Source: Ruminococcus flavefaciens
Lineage (GTDB): Bacteria; Bacillota; Clostridia; Oscillospirales; Ruminococcaceae
DNA length: 61,686 nt
Direction of reading: 5' to 3'
Assembly: GCA_902766595.1 (NCBI GenBank)
Contig: CACXEJ010000035.1
Location: 1-61,686 of the forward strand
Below the pieces are notes generated by a model. It searched no databases. It was not told the DNA's origin and saw nothing but the letters and a program-made list of their open reading frames with translations. This document shows, piece after piece, positions 17,400-25,251 of this stretch. Each line of letters starts with the position of its first letter. Within the stretch, counting starts at the first letter, position 1. Both the position numbers and the translations under genes were made by a program.

Positions 17400-18245
17400 T
17401 CAGTTGTCGGACAGGAGCTTTCTGAGCTCGCTGTAATCTGTTTCCGGGTGCTTTTCGGAAGCGACTTCGGTCAGTTTGCGTGAAACAGCTGTGTAAAGCT
17501 CCCTCTCTTCATCGGTGCCGAAACATTTCAGGTGCTTGCTCACAGTAGAAACATCGTTTCTCTCGACAGGACCGGTCAGTGCCGAAACTGGTCCGGCTTC
17601 AAAGACCTTGCTCATATTGCTCATTGCGAGGGGACGGAGCGCCTGAAGCGCTTCATCGGCGGTGAAGCCGCACTCTTTCAGCAGCGAGACGCTTTCGGCG
17701 GCAAGCGCACACACGAGGTTGCTTGATATAGCGCAGGCTGCGTGGTAGCGGACTTTCACGCTTCCGTCGATGATACGGACGGGATTGCCCAAAGAAGTGA
17801 GTATATCGCGCCACTCGTCAGCGCGGTCGCCCTCAAGGCAGAAGAAAGCGTTCCGGAGCTCCTTGTAGGATTCATATTTGCTGCTGACAGGGAATAGTGG
17901 GTGAACCGAGAGACCGTAAGCACCGGTCGATGCGATATCCGTAAAAGCCTCTCCTGCTGACAGTGCTCCGCTGCAATGGCAGATGAGCTTGCCGGAGATA
18001 CCGAGTTCCCTGATATTATTGAATACATCAGTAATAGCTCCGTCGGGAACGGTGATGAAAATGACCGTGCTCTCGCGGATAAGTTCTCCGGGTGTGGAAA
18101 AAGTTTTTGAACCGGTGAATTCAGCGGCTTCTTCGGCGGATCTGAGGTTTCTGCTGTAATAACCTGAAAGTCCGATACCGTTGACGGAGAGGTACTTACC
18201 GAGCGAAAAACCAACCTTTCCTGCACCAATAAAACCAATATTCAT
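17400..18245 (-). CDS. Rossmann/DUF2520 protein, candidate ketopantoate reductase
   Basis: A 281-residue oxidoreductase-like protein. Residues 1-110 are a Rossmann NAD(P) domain starting MNIGFIGAGKVGFSLGKYL, with IFITVPDGAI and LICHCSGALS after the cofactor site; residues 130-270 match the all-helical DUF2520 domain (RYHAACAISSNLVCALAAES, LTGPVERND). The gene lies tail to tail with panBCD, which lacks panE. I recall members of this general type reported as non-PanE ketopantoate reductases (PanG), so that role is plausible but inferred. It is the last gene of a long minus-strand run. Confidence 0.8.
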   Translation of the reverse strand: MNIGFIGAGKVGFSLGKYLSVNGIGLSGYYSRNLRSAEEAAEFTGSKTFSTPGELIRESTVIFITVPDGAITDVFNNIRELGISGKLICHCSGALSAGEAFTDIASTGAYGLSVHPLFPVSSKYESYKELRNAFFCLEGDRADEWRDILTSLGNPVRIIDGSVKVRYHAACAISSNLVCALAAESVSLLKECGFTADEALQALRPLAMSNMSKVFEAGPVSALTGPVERNDVSTVSKHLKCFGTDEERELYTAVSRKLTEVASEKHPETDYSELRKLLSDN

Positions 18246-18246
18246 A

Positions 18247-19419
18247 CTAATTACCTCTTTTCCTGAGAAATGCTCCGGCTGTTCGTGTGAAAAGAGCGTT
18301 CACGCCCTTTTCAGCAAACTTGTTATAGGCAGCCGAAACGATGATAGTTGAGCCGGCATATAGCAGCCAGACCTTTTTGGAGGAATAATTCAGCTCCAGC
18401 TTGAGCGCAAGGTCAAAATTGCGGATAGTACACTGCATAAGAAAATGGAAGAGGAATATGCTTATCGACAGTGAACCGAGATACAGCAGCGGTCTTATCG
18501 AGAAGAGCCTGTTCAGCCACGGCACATAAAGTAAACTCAGTATCATCAGCGGAGAAATGAGCATAATAAAGAGAAAGTGCATATCGCCGAGCCAAGCCTT
18601 GTGATCGGAAACATATGCAGCGTACAGCAGCGCGAGAAGTATCAGGCTGAGGTGACCGATCAGGACTGTATTGAGCTTGTCGCTGTACTGATAGATATTG
18701 GCAAGTATCACTCCCACGGAGAAACAGCTCAGACCGCGTCCGAAGAGACTGTTCAGCAGAAAAGGGTACTCTATCTTAGTCTTGACAACAGTTAGTCCGA
18801 TAAACATAAGCAGTATGTAGACGTAAAGCGCATAGTTCTTCTTTTGCGTGAAGTACATAACCGCAAAGTGGATAATGTAGAGTATAAAGCATATGCTTAT
18901 GCACCACGACGGCGCATTGAAGGACCAGTCCTTGCCGAAAACGCCGTCCTGACAGAATATCAGGTTGAGGAAGAAGTGCCAGCAGTCAAAATTTCCGTAG
19001 ACGAAGTTCTTGCCTGTAAGGTGTCTGTGCCAAAGCTCAAGTCCCGTCACGAGGAGAAGTGTCAGGAAGAAGATGGGATAGAGCTTTTTTAGCCTTTTCA
19101 GTATATATTCACCGAAAGATATCTGGCGTTTGCGTATCTTCTCAGCGTAGCCGAGGAACATTCCGAAGCCCGAAAGCGTGAAGAATAGCTCCACCATAAG
19201 CCAGCCTTCCTTGTATCCGAATTTGAAGATGCTTGCAAAAGGCGAACCGTTCTGCGGTTTGAAATGCTGATAGTGCCACACGAATGCTATCATACACGCA
19301 GCAAAAAATTTCAGAGCGTTCAGACAGCGTGTGTCGATGCGGTTGTCAGTAGTTCTTCGTTTTAGGCTTTTTTGAAGTCGTATACTGTTACTTTCTATGG
19401 CAGTTTCAGAATGACTCAT
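18247..19419 (-). CDS. acyltransferase-3 family membrane protein
   Basis: A 390-residue membrane protein with about ten spans, of the OafA/YrhL-like acyltransferase-3 family that moves acyl groups onto surface sugars, peptidoglycan or teichoic acids. The catalytic-type histidine is in AACMIAFVWHYQHF near residue 45; GYAEKIRKRQISFGEYILKRLKKLYP is the typical basic loop. ATG 19419 follows AAAGGAG, which sits inside the longer frame from 19443. It ends 1 base before the DUF2520 gene. Substrate unknown. Confidence 0.82.
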   Translation of the reverse strand: MSHSETAIESNSIRLQKSLKRRTTDNRIDTRCLNALKFFAACMIAFVWHYQHFKPQNGSPFASIFKFGYKEGWLMVELFFTLSGFGMFLGYAEKIRKRQISFGEYILKRLKKLYPIFFLTLLLVTGLELWHRHLTGKNFVYGNFDCWHFFLNLIFCQDGVFGKDWSFNAPSWCISICFILYIIHFAVMYFTQKKNYALYVYILLMFIGLTVVKTKIEYPFLLNSLFGRGLSCFSVGVILANIYQYSDKLNTVLIGHLSLILLALLYAAYVSDHKAWLGDMHFLFIMLISPLMILSLLYVPWLNRLFSIRPLLYLGSLSISIFLFHFLMQCTIRNFDLALKLELNYSSKKVWLLYAGSTIIVSAAYNKFAEKGVNALFTRTAGAFLRKRGN

Positions 19420-19439
19420 CACATCGTTCTCCTTTAATT

Positions 19440-19964
19440 TCATTTTCGTGAATTCTTTGCCCTGCGCAGCAGCTCGTTTATGAACTCGCTCTTCATCTGA
19501 GTGTAGGTCATTCTGTCATTCGGGTAATGCTGTGCAAGTGACTCCTTTAATGCTGAATATGCCTGCGCGTCGGCTTCGTGGGTGTTCAGATAATCACGCA
19601 TATCCACATAATTGTTCCACGCCTCAGAGCCATATTTCACGGCGTGGATATGGTGCGTCCGGAAGTCGTTCTCTCCGCATACATAGAGGTACTGTCCCTG
19701 TACGTCCTGCCCGCGGAAGATGAAGCCGTTCTCCGCGAGGATATCATTCATTTTCAGGATATCATCAAGTTCCGGAACTCCCACAACTATATCAATTATG
19801 GGTTTGGCACTGATAGTTTTTACAGCTGTGCTGCCAATATGCTGTATATCGACAGCAGACGGGAGCAGTTCCTTCAGCAGCTCAATAGTCTGTTTTGCAG
19901 CCGTTTCCCATTCGGTTCTGTGCGGTTCAAGTGCGACCGTACCGCGTTGAAGTCCTATGCTCAT
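19440..19964 (-). CDS. GrpB family (UPF0157) nucleotidyltransferase-fold protein
   Basis: A 174-residue GrpB/UPF0157 protein. The core is VDIQHIGSTAVKTISAKPIIDIVVGV, the pattern of a minimal nucleotidyltransferase fold with GS and DxD-like acidic residues, followed by HHIHAVKYGSEAWNNYVDMRDYL, a conserved block. The family's reaction is not known. ATG 19964 overlaps the preceding CDP-alcohol transferase stop as ATGA, which decides the start. Confidence 0.8.
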   Translation of the reverse strand: MSIGLQRGTVALEPHRTEWETAAKQTIELLKELLPSAVDIQHIGSTAVKTISAKPIIDIVVGVPELDDILKMNDILAENGFIFRGQDVQGQYLYVCGENDFRTHHIHAVKYGSEAWNNYVDMRDYLNTHEADAQAYSALKESLAQHYPNDRMTYTQMKSEFINELLRRAKNSRK

Positions 19965-20458
19965 TTTCTGCATCCGATGTAATGTCCCTCTTGTACAGCC
20001 GCACACGTTGCAACAGCACAGACTGCTGCTGCACTGTATTTCAGATCTATGAATGAAAGCGTAAGCGGAAGTGCAAAAAGCATAGCTCCCGTGATCTTAT
20101 TCAGTATCGAGTGTACCGCCGTGAACTCTCTGAATCTGATAAAACCTACGGCGAAGGTGACTGCCTTTGTGAGGGCTATCGCGGCTGCCCACCAGTAAGT
20201 CCATATAGGAACGTCAAGCACGGGCAGCAGCTTTATCATACAGGCTGCCGTGAAAACTATATCCGCGAGGGTATCGAGTCTGGAGCCTGCTTCGCTAACG
20301 CTGTCCGTCAGCCGTGCGATCGTTCCGTCGGTCATATCTGTAATTCCGGCGGCGATGTAGACAGTGAAAAAAGCCGGCGAGAGCGGCGTGAGAAACAGCA
20401 GAACAATGCTGAACGATATCCGCAGACTCGTTATCAGGTTTGCAACGTGTTTTTTCAT
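19961..20458 (-). CDS. CDP-alcohol phosphatidyltransferase family protein
   Basis: A 165-residue integral membrane enzyme of the PgsA/PssA superfamily that transfers a phosphatidyl group from a CDP-alcohol. The complete catalytic signature D-x2-DG-x2-AR-x8-G-x3-D-x3-D is visible in DMTDGTIARLTDSVSEAGSR followed by LDTLAD. It is shorter than typical PgsA and its acceptor is not clear. ATG 20458 (MKKHVANLITSLR) starts 5 bases after the upstream gene's stop. Confidence 0.85.
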   Translation of the reverse strand: MKKHVANLITSLRISFSIVLLFLTPLSPAFFTVYIAAGITDMTDGTIARLTDSVSEAGSRLDTLADIVFTAACMIKLLPVLDVPIWTYWWAAAIALTKAVTFAVGFIRFREFTAVHSILNKITGAMLFALPLTLSFIDLKYSAAAVCAVATCAAVQEGHYIGCRK

Positions 20459-20462
20459 TGCT

Positions 20463-21743
20463 TTACTGCAAGCCTTTCGAAGACTTTTCTTCGTCAATAT
20501 CTGAAAACTTTATGTATGTTTTGTCTTCAGTGTAGACTAATTCAATTTGACTTTTATTCACAATATGATTGTACTGACTAATGCTTTTGCTTATTTTATC
20601 TAAAGGCTGGTAATCTTTGCATTGCTGAACCAACGATTTTGCTTGTGAAAGTACTTCTTCTTTTGCTTTTGCTTTAGAGTCATCTGTTTTTTCATTAACT
20701 GTATTTGCAATTGAATACCCTAAAAAATAGCTTCCGAAAAAAGCTTTACTAACACCGCCAGCTACTGTTTTCGTAATAAGTTCAACTACTTCATTTGGCT
20801 TGTAAGCCTTTGCGTCAGCAAAGAAAGCATTGAATTCAGTTTCAAAAGATTTCACGCCATTCTTATATTCGGTGATTCGTGATTTAATATCATCTTGAAC
20901 TGCAGATAAATAATTTTCGTTCATATTTCCTGATAAAACAGTTTCTAAATAGTATGTCATACAATATGTATGGAGAACATATTTATAGCAAAGGAAAAGA
21001 TTTCCAAGTTCACTTACAGTTATTACAATCTCTTTTTTCTTTCCGTTCTTCTTAAGCTGTTTCAATTCCTCTTTTTTTAGTTGGAAAGAAGTGGCGTAGA
21101 AATTAGTGTTGGCTAAACTGTCTTTTCGAATCTGCTGTAGTTGAATAATAGTGGCTTGTTTAAGATACTCATTATCTTGAATAGACTTGAAATCACGAAT
21201 AACTTGCTGTAGATACTCTTCATTAGCCCAGAGTCCACTGATTTTTTCCATTTCAAGGAACTGACGTATTCCGTCAATTTTTTTATCTATAGAAGATAAT
21301 TTGCTATTTATTTCAGAAAGGAAGTATTGTCCTGTAACCATTGAAAGTGCTGAAAAAACAGCATTTGCAACTAAAGGTCCAGCAGACGCAGCTTTGAGTA
21401 GAGCTTCACCAGTAATTTTGTTATTTGTTCCAGCTTGTACAACATTTGCTCTAAGGAATCCATCTCCTTGCTTAGCCTGCTGAAGTACGCCGAGGCTTTT
21501 ATCAAAGTAGACACGATATGTTCCCTGATAACTTTTGGCGTGAGTTGCAAGTCCCGGAAGCTGCTGGAACATCATTCCAATCTGTCCTAAGTGAGAATTT
21601 GGAAGCTCTTTATATCCAGACTCAGCCATATCTCCATGAGATATAATGGTATCTTCACACAAGCTATGAATGCCATAAGCCTCAAGATAATAACGAATCT
21701 CATTATCATATGAATTGTCTTTATCTTTTTTTCTGATAGGCAT
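20463..21743 (-). CDS. AT-rich orphan protein with central hydrophobic helix
   Basis: A 426-residue protein I do not recognise. ATG 21743 follows a strong AAAGGAGG site. Residues about 100-125 are hydrophobic (GPLVANAVFSALSMVTGQYF) and lead into a long amphipathic, coiled-coil-like region (EINSKLSSIDKKIDGIRQFL), then helical segments rich in Lys, Glu and Gln; a second weakly hydrophobic patch lies near 325-350 (GSYFLGYSIANT). There is no signal peptide. Its base composition is clearly more AT-rich than both neighbours, and it interrupts a run of housekeeping genes, suggesting recent acquisition. It could be a membrane-active or stress/defence effector; that is speculation. Confidence 0.6.
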   Translation of the reverse strand: MPIRKKDKDNSYDNEIRYYLEAYGIHSLCEDTIISHGDMAESGYKELPNSHLGQIGMMFQQLPGLATHAKSYQGTYRVYFDKSLGVLQQAKQGDGFLRANVVQAGTNNKITGEALLKAASAGPLVANAVFSALSMVTGQYFLSEINSKLSSIDKKIDGIRQFLEMEKISGLWANEEYLQQVIRDFKSIQDNEYLKQATIIQLQQIRKDSLANTNFYATSFQLKKEELKQLKKNGKKKEIVITVSELGNLFLCYKYVLHTYCMTYYLETVLSGNMNENYLSAVQDDIKSRITEYKNGVKSFETEFNAFFADAKAYKPNEVVELITKTVAGGVSKAFFGSYFLGYSIANTVNEKTDDSKAKAKEEVLSQAKSLVQQCKDYQPLDKISKSISQYNHIVNKSQIELVYTEDKTYIKFSDIDEEKSSKGLQ

Positions 21744-21796
21744 TGTTTTACCTCCTTTATACATTTTGACTAATATATACCAGATTATCGTTTATG

Positions 21797-23152
21797 TTAT
21801 CCACTCTTTGACATCAATACCACGCACTCAACGTGCCTTGTTCTCGGGAAAAGATCGGCACCGCAGACCTTCTGTGCGGTGTAGCCGTTTTCGGTCAGCC
21901 ATTTGACATCGCGAGCAGCGGTCGAAGGGTTGCAGGAGATCATAACGACTTTTCGCGGAGCTGCCGAGACGATGTTTCTGAGAGTCTGTTCCGAGCAGCC
22001 CTTTCTCGGAGGATCAACAACGATAATGTCCGGTGAACAGCCATTTTTGCGCAGCTTTTCAAATACCTCTCCGGCGTCGCCGCAATGGAATTCAGCGTTG
22101 TGTATCTTATTTATATCGGCATTGCGCTTCGCGTCCTCGACTGCCTCGGGGACTATCTCAACTCCTATCACGGACTGAACATTGTCAGCCATAGAAAGTC
22201 CGATCGTACCCATTCCGCAGTAGAGGTCAGCGAGAATATCGGTCGGGGCAGGAGCTGCGTATTCAAGAGCCTTAGCGTAGAGCTTTTCAGCCTGAACGGT
22301 ATTAACCTGATAGAATGACGGCGGCGAAATAAGTATCTTATTGCCGCACATAGTATCGGTTATCGTGTCAGAGCCGTAAAGGCTAAGCCACTTATTGCCG
22401 AGTATCACATTTGTATTGTCGGGATTGATGTTCATAACGATGCTTTCTATCTCCCCGAACATATGGTGCAGGATATGAGCGAGCTTGTCAAGCTGGCGCG
22501 AATAGTCCTTGCGTACTACAAAGCAGACCATTATCTGACCGGAATGTGCGCCCTGACGGATATAAATGTGCCGAAGTATGCCGGAGTGGGTGTTCTCGTC
22601 GTAGACTGACAGTCTGTTTTGGTTGATGAACTCGAGACAGACGCGGATTATTTCGGAGAAGACCTCCGGCTGGAGCAGACAGTCCTCGATAGGTATGACT
22701 CTGTGACTTCTTGGCGCGTAGAAACCGCAAACGGCTTGCCCGTCCTGAACAGCAAGCGGATACTGAGCCTTGTTGCGGTATCTCTCGGTCGTGTCGGCAC
22801 TTATGAAAGTGTCTGTCTCGATGTCAAGGCCGCCGATGCGTCTGAAAGCGTCGCTGACGATATTATCCTTGACCTTACATTCTGCCTCATAGGTAAGGTG
22901 ACGGAAAACACAGCCGCCGCACTTCTTGTACTGCGGACAGAGAAAATCGGTACGGTCAGGAGAGGGCTCTGAGATGTGCTCGATAATACCGTAAGCGTAG
23001 TTCTTCAGCACCTTGACGATACGGATTTCAAGTTTGTCACCAACAGCGGTCTCCGGTACAAAAACCGCCATTCCGTTTATGCGGCAGACTCCGCTGCCCT
23101 CGGAGGTGATACCGGTTATTTCTGCGGAGCAGATCTGATTTTTTTCAAGCAT
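21797..23152 (-). CDS. rlmD: 23S rRNA (uracil-C5) methyltransferase, RlmD family
   Basis: A 451-residue SAM-dependent RNA m5U methyltransferase of the RumA/TrmA family. A TRAM RNA-binding domain covers about 1-60; iron-sulfur cysteines appear in LCPQYKKCGGC (72, 78, 81). The SAM site is DILADLYCGMGTIGLSMA, DPPRKGC is the catalytic-loop motif, and the nucleophile is the Cys in ISCNPSTAARD. The exact uridine (1939 or 747) cannot be decided by eye. The start overlaps the end of hemZ by 37 bases. Confidence 0.9.
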   Translation of the reverse strand: MLEKNQICSAEITGITSEGSGVCRINGMAVFVPETAVGDKLEIRIVKVLKNYAYGIIEHISEPSPDRTDFLCPQYKKCGGCVFRHLTYEAECKVKDNIVSDAFRRIGGLDIETDTFISADTTERYRNKAQYPLAVQDGQAVCGFYAPRSHRVIPIEDCLLQPEVFSEIIRVCLEFINQNRLSVYDENTHSGILRHIYIRQGAHSGQIMVCFVVRKDYSRQLDKLAHILHHMFGEIESIVMNINPDNTNVILGNKWLSLYGSDTITDTMCGNKILISPPSFYQVNTVQAEKLYAKALEYAAPAPTDILADLYCGMGTIGLSMADNVQSVIGVEIVPEAVEDAKRNADINKIHNAEFHCGDAGEVFEKLRKNGCSPDIIVVDPPRKGCSEQTLRNIVSAAPRKVVMISCNPSTAARDVKWLTENGYTAQKVCGADLFPRTRHVECVVLMSKSG

Positions 23153-24606
23153 TCTGTAACCTCGGATTTCTTTTCCATAAGCTGATCGAAGCGCTTTATG
23201 TACTCATATGGGAATTTGTAATTGTGTATCCTTGTGATCTTGCCGCCGGGATAGACGAGCTTTGTCGAAGCGGCACAGCCTGCGCCGAGAATGGTCTGAG
23301 TCTCGTCCATAATGAAGATGTTGTAATAGCTCTCGAAGCCCTTTTTCGCGTAGCCGACGTTTTCGAGGTTGTCGAGGGTATTCTTCTGGCGGTACATATA
23401 ATAGGGCAGATAGCCGGCTGACATAAGGTGTTCGATGCTGTGATCGACCATTTGTCCGACAGCTCCGCCGGTATCCGAAACGCCGTTTTCAAAGAGATCG
23501 GCGGCGCGTTTGATAGTGAGAGTGTGAACGGTGATGCTCTCCGGATCAAGCTCCGTCATACGTTCGAGGGTATGGCAGAAGCTCTCGAAGGACTCGGTCG
23601 GCAGACCTGCGATGAGGTCTGTATTTATGTTCGTGAAGCCTATCTTCCGCGCAGCTTCAAAGGCTCTTATCGCGTCCTCACCGGAGTGCTTTCTGCCGAT
23701 AACCCGGAGCACATCATTGTTGAGCGTCTGAGGGTTCACGGAGATGCGCTGAGCGCCGAGCTCCTTGATGACGCGGAGCTTATCCTCGGTTATCGTATCT
23801 GGACGTCCGGCTTCAACGCTGTATTCGCGCACACTTGCGATGTCGAAGTTGTCAGCGACTGCCTGCATAATGGTGCGGAGGTCACCGGCTGAGATAGATG
23901 TTGGAGTACCGCCGCCGAAGTAGATAGTATCGACCTTGACGCCGGTCTCGCGGACAATGTTTCCGATAACGGCAAGCTCCCTGCATAGAGCGTCAACGTA
24001 CTCCGGCATCAGCTTTACAGCAGAAGCCATAGAGTGCGAAACGAAAGAGCAGTAGCTGCATCGCGTCGGGCAGAAGGGGATAGAGACATACAGACTTACT
24101 GCGCTGCTGTCTATCCTATCGAGTATCGGAAGTTGATTTACAGCCGTATCATAAGCGAGTTGGAGTTTCTTGGGCGTGATCTCATATTTTTCGGTAAGGC
24201 GGCTGAATATTTCCTCCTTGCCGAGACCCTCACGCATACAGTCGATGACTTTTTTCAACGGACGGATACCGGTCATAAGACCCCACGGCGGTCTCACACC
24301 GAGACGGTCGCTGAGTATGTGGTAGATAAGGCGGCAGAGCTCGTGCTCGGCTGTATCGCGGTCATCTTCAACATCTGCTTCAAGCATCTTTTCAGCTCTG
24401 TCGGACTTTCCGCCGAGCATTACCTCCGCGGAAATGCGCTTCCCGTCAGCTTTTGCAATGACGTAGCGGCTTCCGGAAGCAGCTGATATATCGTCAGAAA
24501 AGCTGAAACGTTCAGCATTGAAGAACAGTTTCAGCGTAGCTTCTATCTCGTATTTAAAAGAGTTGCCGATGAGTATCACCGGCATTTTATCATTTATCTG
24601 GTCCAT
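23116..24606 (-). CDS. hemZ: radical-SAM coproporphyrinogen III oxidase-like HemZ
   Basis: A 496-residue HemZ-type protein, related to oxygen-independent coproporphyrinogen dehydrogenase HemN. The radical SAM cluster is CPTRCSYC (Cys179, 183, 186), followed by TIYFGGGTPTSIS and INTDLIAGLPTES, typical of HemN/HemW/HemZ. The long N-terminal extension (about 170 residues, including RPPWGLMTGIRPLK) is the HemZ hallmark. No other haem genes are near. It starts 4 bases after the metallo-hydrolase gene. Confidence 0.88.
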   Translation of the reverse strand: MDQINDKMPVILIGNSFKYEIEATLKLFFNAERFSFSDDISAASGSRYVIAKADGKRISAEVMLGGKSDRAEKMLEADVEDDRDTAEHELCRLIYHILSDRLGVRPPWGLMTGIRPLKKVIDCMREGLGKEEIFSRLTEKYEITPKKLQLAYDTAVNQLPILDRIDSSAVSLYVSIPFCPTRCSYCSFVSHSMASAVKLMPEYVDALCRELAVIGNIVRETGVKVDTIYFGGGTPTSISAGDLRTIMQAVADNFDIASVREYSVEAGRPDTITEDKLRVIKELGAQRISVNPQTLNNDVLRVIGRKHSGEDAIRAFEAARKIGFTNINTDLIAGLPTESFESFCHTLERMTELDPESITVHTLTIKRAADLFENGVSDTGGAVGQMVDHSIEHLMSAGYLPYYMYRQKNTLDNLENVGYAKKGFESYYNIFIMDETQTILGAGCAASTKLVYPGGKITRIHNYKFPYEYIKRFDQLMEKKSEVTECLKKIRSAPQK

Positions 24607-24609
24607 ATT

Positions 24610-25239
24610 TCACCTTCTTGCACTGAGCAGATAGGGATTATATTTCTTTTCGTAGCTCAGTGTTGTGGACTCGCCGTGTCCGGGGTAGATATTTAAGTCG
24701 CCCTCAAGGTCGTTGATGAGCTTTAGCGAGCCTGCCATAGCGATGGGATCGCTGCTCTCGAAGTCAGTTCTGCCAATAGAACAGCGGAAAATGGTGTCAC
24801 CCGAAAACATCGTATCGCCGCAGAGGTAGCAGACACTTCCGCGGGAGTGACCGGGAGTGTGCAGCACTCGGAAAGCGAGGTCGCCGTCGTTTATCCAGCA
24901 GTCACCGAATACCGCAGTGTAGTCCGTCACAGGAATGAACGGATCGGGTATCATACCCCTGTGCAGCGAGTATTCCTCACTTTCGAGCATAAAGGAGTCA
25001 TCAGTGTGGATATAGACCTCTGCTCCGGTAGCCTTGCGAACCTCCTCAACTCCGCCGATATGGTCAAAGTGACCGTGGGTGAGGAGTATTTTCTTGAGCT
25101 GGAGCCCTTTATCGTTTATGAAGTTGAGGAAACGTTTGCTGTGACCGCCGATGTCAACAGCGATACAGCGGCCGGGAGCGGTCTCGACGATATAGCAGTT
25201 CACACCGTAGGGACCGAGATTTAAAACGTGCATATTCAT
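24610..25239 (-). CDS. MBL-fold metallo-hydrolase (glyoxalase II-like)
   Basis: A 209-residue metallo-beta-lactamase-fold hydrolase. The metal motif is LTHGHFDHIGGV (HxHxDH with GHFDH), then HTPGHSRGSVCYL, SGDTIF and YPGHGEST, in the glyoxalase-II-like order common in Firmicutes. Substrate uncertain: S-acyl-glutathione is unlikely in this lineage, so a bacillithiol-free thioester or another small ester is possible. RBS GGAGG precedes ATG 25239. Part of the recJ-rel-hemZ-rlmD run. Confidence 0.85.
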   Translation of the reverse strand: MNMHVLNLGPYGVNCYIVETAPGRCIAVDIGGHSKRFLNFINDKGLQLKKILLTHGHFDHIGGVEEVRKATGAEVYIHTDDSFMLESEEYSLHRGMIPDPFIPVTDYTAVFGDCWINDGDLAFRVLHTPGHSRGSVCYLCGDTMFSGDTIFRCSIGRTDFESSDPIAMAGSLKLINDLEGDLNIYPGHGESTTLSYEKKYNPYLLSARR

Positions 25240-25251
25240 AGCTTACCTCCG

